A DNA stretch of 38,120 nt from Clostridiales bacterium (GTDB lineage Bacteria > Bacillota > Clostridia > Peptostreptococcales > Anaerovoracaceae): NCBI GenBank assembly GCA_012735145.1, contig JAAYIA010000027.1:1-38120 (forward strand). Direction: 5' to 3'. The notes below the pieces were generated by a model. It made no database searches and was not told the DNA's origin. It saw only the letters and a list, made by a program, of their open reading frames with translations. Below, piece after piece: positions 21,085 to 30,344 of the stretch; position 1 is the first letter of the stretch, and each line of letters begins with the position of its first letter. Both the position numbers and the translations under genes were made by a program.

Positions 21085-21870
21085 ATGAGTAAAGCTATTG
21101 CTATTTTTAACCAAAAAGGCGGAGTTGGAAAAACAACAACAAATATCAATCTCGCAGCATGTCTCGCACATATGGGCAAGAAGGTTCTTATGGTAGACAT
21201 TGATCCGCAAGGAAATACAACAAGTGGGATAGGTATAAAAAAAAGAAAACTCAAAGTTACTTTATATGATGCTCTTATTGATAGCTCCTTAGATGTTAGC
21301 AAGGTCATTCTTCCTACAAATACTGAAAATCTTTTTCTTCTTCCGGCAAGTGTAGATTTGGCAGGAGCAGAAGTAGAATTGGCAACACTTGAAGGTAGAG
21401 AGAGAAAACTCAAAAGAATTATCGATGAAGTTAAACACGATTATGATTATATATTGGTAGACTGTCCACCTTCCCTTGGAATCCTTACGTTAAACTCCTT
21501 AACAGCAGTGGACAGCGTGTTAATTCCTATTCAATGTGAATTTTATGCTTTAGAGGGAGTAAGCCAACTAATAAGCACAATAGAGATGGTTAAAAAAAGA
21601 CTTAATCCTAATCTATATATAGATGGAGTTATTCTTAGCATGTTTGATGGCAGGACAAATTTATCTCAGGCTGTGGTAGAAGATGTGCGAAATTTTTTTG
21701 GTAAGGCAATGTATAATACTATTATTCCTAGGAATGTAAGGTTGGCAGAAGCTCCAAGTTATGGCGTTTCGATTATTACCTATGATCCTACTGCCCCCGG
21801 AGCCAAAGCATACCAAGAATTTACTAAGGAATTCTTAGCAAGAGAGAAAACAAGAAAGAGCGAGAAATAG
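21085..21870 (+). CDS. parA: Chromosome partitioning ATPase ParA/Soj
   Basis: AIFNQKGGVGKTTTNINLAACLA (deviant Walker A), VDIDPQGNTTSG, LVDCPPSLGILTLN. Confidence 0.97.
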   Translation: MSKAIAIFNQKGGVGKTTTNINLAACLAHMGKKVLMVDIDPQGNTTSGIGIKKRKLKVTLYDALIDSSLDVSKVILPTNTENLFLLPASVDLAGAEVELATLEGRERKLKRIIDEVKHDYDYILVDCPPSLGILTLNSLTAVDSVLIPIQCEFYALEGVSQLISTIEMVKKRLNPNLYIDGVILSMFDGRTNLSQAVVEDVRNFFGKAMYNTIIPRNVRLAEAPSYGVSIITYDPTAPGAKAYQEFTKEFLAREKTRKSEK

Positions 21871-21872
21871 AT

Positions 21873-22862
21873 ATGGCAAGAAAACCAGGATTAGGAAGAG
21901 GGCTTGACGCTCTCTTTGCTGATGTAGCACCTGTAAGTGAGGAAGAATATATTCAAGACGATAGGCAACTCATAGATGAGTCGAATGCGACAGAAATATT
22001 AACTGCTGCTACAAATGTGAAGGGAGAGAAAAAAGCATCAACGTCGGAAGTGCAAGAAAAGGATAGAGTACTATATATTGATATCAATGATATCAAGCCA
22101 AACAGTGCGCAGCCAAGGGTGAATTTTGATGAAAGCAAACTTAATGAACTGGCAGAGTCAATCAGAATCAATGGCGTTATACAGCCGCTGATAGTGCGTA
22201 GAGGAAAGAACGGTTATGAGATTGTTGCAGGAGAAAGACGATGGAGAGCATCTCGTATAGCCGGACTCAAGAAAGTGCCATGCATCACTCGAGACTTTGA
22301 TGACAGACAAAATGCTATCGTTGCTATCATTGAGAATATGCAAAGAGAGGATCTTGATCCAATAGAGGAAGCTATGGGACTTCGTTCAATGACTGAGAAG
22401 TATGGATTTACACAAGAACAGATTTCATCTTCTTTGGGTAGAAGTCGTACATACATTGCAAACAGCATGAGACTCCTCAAACTTCCTAAAGAAATACAAC
22501 AATACGTATCTAGCGGACAAATGTCTGCAGCTCACGGAAGAACTATAATTAATATAACTGATGCTGATAAACAAAGAGAAATTGCAGAAAAGATTATAAG
22601 AAAAGATTTGTCTGTCAGAGCAACAGAAAAGCTGGCAGATAAGATAAAAGATGAACTTAAACCGGATCGCAAGAAAAGAAGTAAGAAAGAAGAAAATAGC
22701 AAGACCGATGATGTTCTTGCTGTGGAAGCGGAGTTAAGGAGATTGCTCGGGACTAAGGTGAATATTATCTCCGAAAATAACAAGGGAAAAATTGAGATAG
22801 AATATTATAGTATTGATGAGTTAAATAGACTAATCGATATTTTGAGAGACTTCGCAAAGTAG
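21873..22862 (+). CDS. parB: Chromosome partitioning protein ParB/Spo0J
   Basis: RKPGLGRGLDALFAD, INDIKPNSAQPRVNFDE, GVIQPLIVRR, IVAGERRWRASRIAGL, SAAHGRTI. Confidence 0.97.
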   Translation: MARKPGLGRGLDALFADVAPVSEEEYIQDDRQLIDESNATEILTAATNVKGEKKASTSEVQEKDRVLYIDINDIKPNSAQPRVNFDESKLNELAESIRINGVIQPLIVRRGKNGYEIVAGERRWRASRIAGLKKVPCITRDFDDRQNAIVAIIENMQREDLDPIEEAMGLRSMTEKYGFTQEQISSSLGRSRTYIANSMRLLKLPKEIQQYVSSGQMSAAHGRTIINITDADKQREIAEKIIRKDLSVRATEKLADKIKDELKPDRKKRSKKEENSKTDDVLAVEAELRRLLGTKVNIISENNKGKIEIEYYSIDELNRLIDILRDFAK

Positions 22863-22886
22863 AGACAATCAAAGAGGTTTAGAAAA

Positions 22887-24641
22887 ATGGATACTAATTA
22901 TGTAAGCCAGATTCCGTTACCGGCACTAGTCGTAGGAAATGACAGCATCATAAAAACCGCTAATCATCTTATGAAGAATGTTATCGTATATGAGGATATT
23001 GAGGGAGCCAACTTTTTTGCTTTAACCGGTATAAGAAGAGAAGTTTTGATGAAGGTGAACGATGAAGAAACTTTCATAACAAGAAATGACAGAACTTTCA
23101 AGCTGAGGATTAATGAAGATGCTGATATTGAAGAGGATATCGTTATTTTCTTTGATGAGATAACCGAAAAAGAGATTTTAAAGCGTAGGCTTGAGAGCGA
23201 TAAGACGGTGATGCTTTTTATTAATATCGATAACTATGATGCTTTGATTTCAAGCTCTACAGAGGATAGTAGGAGAATAGTCCCTTCACAAATTGAAGGA
23301 ATTGTACGTAAATGGGGAGATTCTTTTGATTCACCAATATTGAATATCGATGACGATAGATACATTATGTATACGAATCATGGAAATCTCGATAGAATGT
23401 TAGAAGAAAATTTTAGCGTTCTTGATGAAGTTAGAAAAATAGAGGGACAGATTGATTTCCCTGTTTCAATTAGCATCGGAATTGGTTCGTCCGAGATATC
23501 TATGCAAGAGTCGATGACTCTTGCGGAGGCTGCACTAGAATTGGCTCTCGGAAGAGGAGGAGATCAAGCAGTCTTTAAAAATGATGATCGGACCAAATAT
23601 TTTGGAGGAACACTTCAAACTTTGGAGAAAAACAATAGGGGAAAATCAAGAGTGATTGCCCACGCCATGAAAACACTTATAAATGATGCGGATAATGTAT
23701 TCATTATGGGACACAGATGGCCGGATATGGATGCATTTGGATCAGCAATCGGAGCTTACTGCATTTGCAGACATCTGGGAGCTGAAGCATATATAGTTAT
23801 AGATAAATATAATGATGCTTTGGACACAATTTACGAGCAGGCAGAAGAAACTGAAGCATATAAGTTTATTAAATCGGACCGAGCTCTTCGCATGAGCACT
23901 CCAAATTCTCTGCTGATAGTCGTTGATGTAAATAGGCCCGGATTAGTAGAGAGTAAAGAACTTCTTGATTCAATGTCGAACATAGTAATTATTGATCATC
24001 ATAGATTAACAGAAGATTCTATTGAAAATGCTACAGTTGCATATATTGAGTCTTATGCATCATCGGCAAGTGAATTGATGGCAGAGCTCCTACAGCATTT
24101 TTCACCAAGAAGATTTATCAATAAATTTGAAGCAGAGGCAATGCTTGCAGGAATAATGGTTGATTCAAATAACTTCTCCGGTCGCACTGGGGTAAGGACA
24201 TTTGAGGCGGCGGCGTGGCTCAAAAGAGCGGGAGTTGACACCACTGAAGTTAAGAGGTTTTTTCAGATGGAAAAATCAGACTTCACCTCCAAAGCAAATG
24301 CAATAGCTAAAGCGGAATTTACCGATGAAGGGATAGCGTTTGCAATAACAAAAACTCACATGGGATCAACGCAAGTAATAAATGCACAGGTAGCAGATGA
24401 ACTGCTTATGGTCAAAGGTGTCAAAGCGACATTCGTTCTTGGAGCCGATGAAACGGGACAGACTCTTATAAGTGCGAGATCTATAGGAGCCGTAAATGTT
24501 CAAACCTTGATGGAGGTATTTAACGGAGGCGGACATTTTTCATCGGCTGGAGCACAGGTGAAAGATTCAATTGAGAATGTAGAAGAAGTTCTCAAAAAAC
24601 ACATTAAAGAATATTTGATTAAGGAAAACACCGATCAGTAA
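22887..24641 (+). CDS. gdpP: GdpP-like DHH/DHHA1 phosphodiesterase with PAS-like and degenerate GGDEF-like regions but no N-terminal TM helices
   Basis: FIMGHRWPDMDAFGSAIG, VVDVNRPG, IIDHHRLT, MVDSNNFSGRTGVRTFEAAAWL, FNGGGHFSSAGAQ. Confidence 0.88.
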   Translation: MDTNYVSQIPLPALVVGNDSIIKTANHLMKNVIVYEDIEGANFFALTGIRREVLMKVNDEETFITRNDRTFKLRINEDADIEEDIVIFFDEITEKEILKRRLESDKTVMLFINIDNYDALISSSTEDSRRIVPSQIEGIVRKWGDSFDSPILNIDDDRYIMYTNHGNLDRMLEENFSVLDEVRKIEGQIDFPVSISIGIGSSEISMQESMTLAEAALELALGRGGDQAVFKNDDRTKYFGGTLQTLEKNNRGKSRVIAHAMKTLINDADNVFIMGHRWPDMDAFGSAIGAYCICRHLGAEAYIVIDKYNDALDTIYEQAEETEAYKFIKSDRALRMSTPNSLLIVVDVNRPGLVESKELLDSMSNIVIIDHHRLTEDSIENATVAYIESYASSASELMAELLQHFSPRRFINKFEAEAMLAGIMVDSNNFSGRTGVRTFEAAAWLKRAGVDTTEVKRFFQMEKSDFTSKANAIAKAEFTDEGIAFAITKTHMGSTQVINAQVADELLMVKGVKATFVLGADETGQTLISARSIGAVNVQTLMEVFNGGGHFSSAGAQVKDSIENVEEVLKKHIKEYLIKENTDQ

Positions 24642-24685
24642 GATTGATAAAATATAATTAGTCAGTTTCTAGAAAGCACAACAGG

Positions 24686-24780
24686 TTAAGAAAAAGTTTT
24701 CTTAAATAAATATAAGTATATTATGAAAACTTTAATAATATTATGAAAATAAGCATTACTACGACTAAATATTTTGAAAG
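24686..24780 (+). repeat. Intergenic repeat cluster upstream of rplI
   Basis: Inverted repeat TTAAGAAAAAGTTTTCTTAA (24686-24705); direct repeats ATATTATGAAAA at 24718-24729 and 24738-24749 (20-bp period); degenerate ATATTTTGAAAG at 24769-24780. Confidence 0.6.
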
Positions 24781-24825
24781 ACTTTAAAAATATTCAAGTC
24801 GAAGAAAAAAGAGAAGAGGAAAAAA

Positions 24826-25275
24826 ATGGAAGTAATTTTGAAAAAAGATGTTAAAGGAACGGGTAAAGAAGGTGACCTTGTTACAGTAAGCCCCGGATTT
24901 GCACGCAACAAACTTATTCCAAGCGGAGTGGCTGTAGAGGCAACGGAAGCGAATAAAAGGGCTCTGGCTCGAGAGAAGGCTAATCTTGCACAGAAAATAG
25001 CGGAAGAAAAGATGACTGCGGAAAATCTGGCAAAATCACTGCGAGCAAAGACAATTACAGTAAAAACAAAAGTTGGAGAAAATGGGAAGCTTTTCGGCTC
25101 CATAACCTCTATGGATATAGCAAATGCAATTAACAGCCAGACTGGCTATGAAATAGATAAGAAAAAAATTGTTTTAGATAAACCAATCAAAGAAGTAGGC
25201 CTAACACAGGTAGATATTAAGCTCTATCCTGAAGTAACAGCAGTAGTGAAAATAAAAATCGAGGGTGGCAAGTAA
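24826..25275 (+). CDS. rplI: 50S ribosomal protein L9
   Basis: MEVILKKDVKGTGKEGDLVTVSPGFARNKLIPSGVAVEATEAN, GKLFGSITSMDIA. Confidence 0.97.
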   Translation: MEVILKKDVKGTGKEGDLVTVSPGFARNKLIPSGVAVEATEANKRALAREKANLAQKIAEEKMTAENLAKSLRAKTITVKTKVGENGKLFGSITSMDIANAINSQTGYEIDKKKIVLDKPIKEVGLTQVDIKLYPEVTAVVKIKIEGGK

Positions 25276-25290
25276 GAACCGGAGTAAGCT

Positions 25291-26664
25291 ATGAATGATG
25301 AGAAAAACATTAATACCTATCTTCTGCCGGCAGATATTGAAGCGGAAAAAGCTGTACTTGGAGCGATGCTCAAAAGTGGTGATGCCAGAGCCGATGTTAG
25401 TAGTATCTTGAGAGAAGAAGATTTTTATTTGACCGAACATAGAGAAATATATAAGACAATCCTTGAGATGGAACATAGGTCAATAGGAGTTGACCTTATG
25501 ACGGTGTTTTCTGAACTTAAGCGCCGCAAAACAGCAGAAATAGTCGGAGGATTGACATACCTTAGCAGGCTTATTGATGAAACAATAGTCGTTTCTAATG
25601 CAAAATTTTATGCGGGGACGGTATTAGATAAATCAAAGATGAGACAGCTGATAAATGAGGCTGATCGCATCAAAGAGGCTGCATATTCAGATGAGCTGCC
25701 GCCTGAAGATATACTGGATAATGCAGAACAGAGTATTCTTGAAATTGCTCATAAGGCACAGAGAAGCAATTATACAGATATTAACGAGATTCTTGTTGAA
25801 AACATACAGGAAATACAAGAACTGGAGAAGAATAAAGGAACAATCCAAGGAATAGAAACAGGTTTTAAGAAAGTAGATGAAATTCTTGGAGGATTTCAGA
25901 AGACAGATTTGATAATTTTGGCGGCAAGGCCAGGTGTCGGCAAAACGGCATGGGCACTTAATATAGCGGAGCATGCAGCTTCACTAGGAAATAAAGTAAT
26001 AGTATTTAGTCTTGAGATGGCAAATACACAGCTTGGACAAAGATTGTTGTCGATGACGGCTAATGTACCGCTTGAAAATATAAGAAACGGAAATATTTCT
26101 GCAGAAGACTGGGAAAGCTTGAGCGAAGCACAAGATAGTTTCTATGGACTTGATTTGGTTGTAGATGAAACCTCTGTTATTACTCCTATAGAAATGAAAA
26201 ATAAGTGTCGCCGGTTCAAACAGGAAAGAGGTGGCCTGGATCTGGTTGTAATAGACTATCTACAACTCATGAGTATGGGAGGCTATCGTATAGAACAAAG
26301 AGAAAAAGAAATTGCTGCAATTACAAGATCCGTTAAAATAATGGCAAAAGAATTGGGTTGCGCCGTGATACTCCTTTCGCAGCTCTCAAGAGGGCCGGAA
26401 CAAAGAGGAGGGGATCATATGCCAAAGCTCTCCGATTTAAGAGATTCTGGAGCGATTGAGCAGGATGCAGATATAGTCATTTTTCTAAGAAGAGCTGACT
26501 ATTATGAAAGTGAAACCGATCCAGCGAATATTGACGCAACGACGGGATTGACGTGCCAGGTTAATATTGCAAAGCACAGAAATGGGCCTACAGGTATCGC
26601 AACACTGGCATGGATACCAAGATATACAAAGTTTGCAAATCTTGCCGTAGGATACGAGGAGTAA
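25291..26664 (+). CDS. dnaB: Replicative DNA helicase
   Basis: ADIEAEKAVLGAML, AARPGVGKTAWALNIA, VVIDYLQLMS, ILLSQLSRGPEQR, LSDLRDSGAIEQDADIVIFLRR. Confidence 0.97.
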   Translation: MNDEKNINTYLLPADIEAEKAVLGAMLKSGDARADVSSILREEDFYLTEHREIYKTILEMEHRSIGVDLMTVFSELKRRKTAEIVGGLTYLSRLIDETIVVSNAKFYAGTVLDKSKMRQLINEADRIKEAAYSDELPPEDILDNAEQSILEIAHKAQRSNYTDINEILVENIQEIQELEKNKGTIQGIETGFKKVDEILGGFQKTDLIILAARPGVGKTAWALNIAEHAASLGNKVIVFSLEMANTQLGQRLLSMTANVPLENIRNGNISAEDWESLSEAQDSFYGLDLVVDETSVITPIEMKNKCRRFKQERGGLDLVVIDYLQLMSMGGYRIEQREKEIAAITRSVKIMAKELGCAVILLSQLSRGPEQRGGDHMPKLSDLRDSGAIEQDADIVIFLRRADYYESETDPANIDATTGLTCQVNIAKHRNGPTGIATLAWIPRYTKFANLAVGYEE

Positions 26665-26669
26665 AAAAT

Positions 26670-28043
26670 ATGGCAAAGACTAAACTGAAAATCGGCGAAG
26701 AAAAGGACATTTTCCTGCATACTACAAAGGTAGAGAACCTGTTCATTAACGAGTTCCTTCCGGGTGCACCGGGAGACTATGTTAAAGTTTTTCTTTTTGG
26801 TCTAATGTATGCTCAATATAACCAAGAAGTTGGTAGAGGAAGGATGGCAAGAGCTCTAGGTATTTCAGAGGAGGATATTGTTCGAGCATGGCAGTACTGG
26901 GCAGATGAAGGAATTGTTACAATCACCAAGAGAGGTGAGGACGATAGTTATGAGATAGAGTATGTGAGACAGATTGATAATTTGTATGGACGGGGACTTT
27001 CCGATAAACAAAGAGATATTTCAGAAAAAGAGGAAATATCAGAGGAAGATAGTAATGCGGGTCTTATTGAGAAGCTTGTTAACAAGCAAATTAAATATAT
27101 CTTTGATAAATATCAGATGCAATCAGGCAGGATTATGACCCGCAAAGAAACAGAAAAGCTGACAGATGCAATAAAGGTATATGGTATCGAGCCTGATGTA
27201 CTCGCTTTTGCAATAGATTATTGTGCAGATCTTGATAAATATAGTGTAGATTATATATTCAAAGTTGCCCTGCGCTGGACGGAAGAGGGGTGTCGAGACA
27301 TCAGCCAGGTCAAAGAAAATCTCGACAGATATAGTAAACGGAATGCAGATTATGCCACAATTTTTAAAACCATGGGATTTACCAGATTACCGAATCCGGC
27401 GGATAGAGAGCTTATGAGTAGATGGTTCGATGAAATGGGATTTACAATCAAGGAAGTGATTGAAGCTTGCAAGGCTGCAGCCGGACTGAGAGAACCTAAT
27501 CTCAGATATGTAAACAAGGTTCTTGAGAACAAAATGCTTGAAAAAGGAGGCATTAAAACCTCACAAGATTACAAATCTTCACCTGCAAATACAAATTATT
27601 ATAAACAAAGACAGGATTCAGGTGAGGTTTCAAAAGCAAGAGTTAGCAAGAAAGTTCTAAGGGATTACTACGATTATCTTCGTAGCGAAGCAAGTAGATG
27701 TCTGGATGCAAGGATAGATGAAGTTTGTGCCAGGGTGCCGGAGATGAGGGAAATTTTTGCATCGGAAAATGCTTTTAGCCGAGAGCTTTTGAGCCTGCAG
27801 ATGGGTAAAGAAGGTATAGAGAAGAGGCAAGAACTTAGAAATAAAAGGAAATTGCTTGAGGAGAATAAGAAAGGGTTACTTAAAACAAAAGGTTATCCCG
27901 AAGATTACCTCGAGGAAAAATATAAATGTGATATTTGTAAAGACTCAGGATTTACAGATGAAGGAAGAGTATGTACTTGCAGTGAGCAACGTGCAGAAGA
28001 GGCTTATAGATGGATTCAAGAGACAAGCAGTCAAGAAAAGTAG
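26670..28043 (+). CDS. DnaD-domain replication protein with C-terminal Cys-rich module resembling the N-terminal part of DnaC/DnaI helicase loaders
   Basis: N-terminal winged-helix-like region, two DnaD-like repeats (LTDAIKVYGIEPDVLAFAIDYC..., MSRWFDEMGFTIKEVIEACKAAAG), then LKTKGYPEDYLEEKYKCDICKDSGFTDEGRVCTCSEQ; directly after dnaB. ATG at 26670 preferred over ORF start 26610, which lies inside dnaB. Confidence 0.85.
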   Translation: MAKTKLKIGEEKDIFLHTTKVENLFINEFLPGAPGDYVKVFLFGLMYAQYNQEVGRGRMARALGISEEDIVRAWQYWADEGIVTITKRGEDDSYEIEYVRQIDNLYGRGLSDKQRDISEKEEISEEDSNAGLIEKLVNKQIKYIFDKYQMQSGRIMTRKETEKLTDAIKVYGIEPDVLAFAIDYCADLDKYSVDYIFKVALRWTEEGCRDISQVKENLDRYSKRNADYATIFKTMGFTRLPNPADRELMSRWFDEMGFTIKEVIEACKAAAGLREPNLRYVNKVLENKMLEKGGIKTSQDYKSSPANTNYYKQRQDSGEVSKARVSKKVLRDYYDYLRSEASRCLDARIDEVCARVPEMREIFASENAFSRELLSLQMGKEGIEKRQELRNKRKLLEENKKGLLKTKGYPEDYLEEKYKCDICKDSGFTDEGRVCTCSEQRAEEAYRWIQETSSQEK

Positions 28044-29956
28044 AAGAAAAAACAGAAGAAGCAAAAAGGGTAGAGGTTTATGTTGAAAGAGGAGAGGCTC
28101 CTCAAGATGACTACGATTTGGAGTTGATGAAAGAAGCCGCTGCCGTATATGCAAGATACCTTAAAGATAAAGGGCTAGAGCCGGGGGCAGCAACATTCAT
28201 TGAGCCGGAGCAGCTTAATGTTAACTTAAAAACAACAGAAGTCGAATATAAGGAGCCTGAGGTAGAAGAGCCGGAAGCTCAAGCTGGTGGAGACTTGAGA
28301 AGCGAAAAGGATGTTGAAGAACATCCGGAAAGAATAATAAAAGAACAACCCAATAAAGAAAAAAAGGTAAAAGCAGAGAAAAAAAGAAAGAAAGAAAAAT
28401 CTGTAAAAAACACGAAAGAAAAAATAAAGAGAAAAAAACCTAAAAAAGAGCGGAATGAAAAGCTGCAAAAGGAAGGTATTTTAGTCGAAAAAATCCTATC
28501 AGCGCCGATTGATATGCATGATAAGTTGCAGGTTAAACTTGATGGAGTTATATCAAGATTTGCGAGAGATTTCATTACGGAAACGCATAATATTATATCA
28601 ATATATAAAAACTCAAAAAAAGTCATAGGACGAGGAGTTCTTGTAATGGGATTGATATGTGCGTTTATTCTCGTATTGTTTGATAACTATACAGTATATG
28701 AGTATGCATATAATGGCAAAGTACTCGGTTATGTGGATAGCCAAGAAGATGTTACAGATATTCTGGATATAACAGGAGAAAAGCTCTCTGAAGCAAGAGA
28801 AAATGAAAAGGAAGTTAAGTTTGAAGCCAATGAAAATATCACATTTAATCTCGTAGATGGTAGAGAGAAAAGCACTGATGATTCTGATACGGCAGTGAAC
28901 AAGCTAATTTACATGACGGATATAGAAACGGAAGCCTTTGGAATTTATGATGGCGGCAATCTTGTTACAATCGTTGAGAGTAAAGTGGCAGCAGAAAAGC
29001 TCCTTGGACAGGCAATGAATATACTGAGTACCCCTGATACAGGGATGGAACTCCTGGAAGCGGAATTCAGCAATAGCCTTGATATACAGCCTATTAATGT
29101 ACTTCTCTTCAGTGTACAAAGCAATAATAAAGCGAAGAAACAGATGACGAAAGGCGGTGAAGCGGAGTTTTATCACATTGTAGAGGAAGGTGAAAGTTTG
29201 GATAGCCTTGAAACTACTTTTGGTGTAAATGCCGCTAATATATATGATGGAGAAAATAAGGAAGCAGTTTCGTTTGTAGAGCAGGGCGATAAGGTTTGCA
29301 TAAGAAAAGATATAAAACCTGTTAGCATTAAGATGGTAGAATCCGGAAAAATGAGAGAAAAAATAGAATACGAAACCATTAAGAAAAAATCCAAAGAATA
29401 CTATAAGGGAGATACTCACGTTGAGCAAAAAGGTATAGATGGAATACAAATATTTGAAGGAACTTTAACTAAAGTAGGAGGAGAAATTACAGATCGAAAG
29501 ACTGACAATATAGAAATTATTAGAGAGAAGCAGGATAAAATAATTCTTATTGGTACGGCGAAAAGACCTAAAACTGCACCGACAGGAACCTTTGCAATGC
29601 CGGTTAAAAGCTATGTACTATCATCCTATTTCGGACCAAGATGGGGAAGAATGCATACAGGTATTGATATGGCCAATTCAATGGGAACACCTATATATGC
29701 AAGTGACGGTGGTACCGTAATAAGGGCTGAGGACTATGGAGGGTATGGACTCTGTATAGATATTGACCATGAAAATGGGCGAGTAACAAGATACGGGCAC
29801 TGCAGCGCTTTGTTGGTAAATGCAGGAGACAAAGTATACCAAGGACAAAATATTGCTTTGATGGGTAATACCGGACGAAGCTTCGGATCTCATCTCCACT
29901 TCGAGATAATACTGAACGGTTCTCCGGTAGACCCATTGCCGTTACTAGGACTTTAG
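28010..29956 (+). CDS. Membrane-anchored M23 peptidase with Lys-rich cytoplasmic segment, TM, LysM-like, G5-like and M23 domains
   Basis: VLVMGLICAFILVLFDNYTVYEY TM; HIVEEGESLDSLETTFGVNAANIY (LysM); KIEYETIKKKSKEYYKGDTHVEQKGIDG (G5); HTGIDMANSMGTPIYASDGGTV...YGH...GNTGRSFGSHLHFEI (M23). Confidence 0.9.
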   Translation: MDSRDKQSRKVEEKTEEAKRVEVYVERGEAPQDDYDLELMKEAAAVYARYLKDKGLEPGAATFIEPEQLNVNLKTTEVEYKEPEVEEPEAQAGGDLRSEKDVEEHPERIIKEQPNKEKKVKAEKKRKKEKSVKNTKEKIKRKKPKKERNEKLQKEGILVEKILSAPIDMHDKLQVKLDGVISRFARDFITETHNIISIYKNSKKVIGRGVLVMGLICAFILVLFDNYTVYEYAYNGKVLGYVDSQEDVTDILDITGEKLSEARENEKEVKFEANENITFNLVDGREKSTDDSDTAVNKLIYMTDIETEAFGIYDGGNLVTIVESKVAAEKLLGQAMNILSTPDTGMELLEAEFSNSLDIQPINVLLFSVQSNNKAKKQMTKGGEAEFYHIVEEGESLDSLETTFGVNAANIYDGENKEAVSFVEQGDKVCIRKDIKPVSIKMVESGKMREKIEYETIKKKSKEYYKGDTHVEQKGIDGIQIFEGTLTKVGGEITDRKTDNIEIIREKQDKIILIGTAKRPKTAPTGTFAMPVKSYVLSSYFGPRWGRMHTGIDMANSMGTPIYASDGGTVIRAEDYGGYGLCIDIDHENGRVTRYGHCSALLVNAGDKVYQGQNIALMGNTGRSFGSHLHFEIILNGSPVDPLPLLGL

Positions 29957-29969
29957 GAAAGGTATTAAG

Positions 29970-30344
29970 TTGACAGGAAGAAACGCAAAGAACAAAAGCA
30001 TAAAAAGCGAAGGGCTTGCTGCAAGAATGACAGAAAAGAAAGAGAATGTCAGCAAGAAGCGTAAGAAAGTCGCTATAGTTATTGTGTGTGCTGTTTTGTT
30101 GGTGGGGGTTCTGTATGGAAGGAGTATAATAAAGCTCAAAGCAGAGAATGCGAAATTGCAGAAACAACAAGAAGAGCTGACAAAGCAGAGAAATGAAATA
30201 AAACAAGAACTTAAAGATGTTAACAGCAAGGAATACATCAAGGAAGAAGCGAGACGTCAATTGAGACTACTAAATCCTGGAGAAATAATGTTCCTTTTCA
30301 AAGACTCGGGAGAGAGTGACACCAAAGATAGCGGAAATCAATAA
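29970..30344 (+). CDS. divIC: FtsB/DivIC-like septum formation initiator, TTG start
   Basis: One TM (VAIVIVCAVLLVGVLYG) then coiled coil LKAENAKLQKQQEELTKQRNEIKQELKDVNSKEYIKEEARRQLRLLNPGEI; SD AGGAAAGG. Confidence 0.82.
   Translation: MTGRNAKNKSIKSEGLAARMTEKKENVSKKRKKVAIVIVCAVLLVGVLYGRSIIKLKAENAKLQKQQEELTKQRNEIKQELKDVNSKEYIKEEARRQLRLLNPGEIMFLFKDSGESDTKDSGNQ

Noticed and set aside
26610-26669. N-terminal extension MDTKIYKVCKSCRRIRGVKN on the dnaD-like ORF
   Set aside because: Lies inside the dnaB 3' end in another frame; the start at 26670 (MAKTKLK) fits better
28904-29449. 181-aa minus-strand ORF opposite the M23 peptidase gene
   Set aside because: Phe/Tyr-rich antisense translation of Glu/Lys-rich coding sequence; no independent coding evidence
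29691-30260. 189-aa minus-strand ORF over M23/divIC
   Set aside because: Spans two well-supported plus-strand genes; shadow translation
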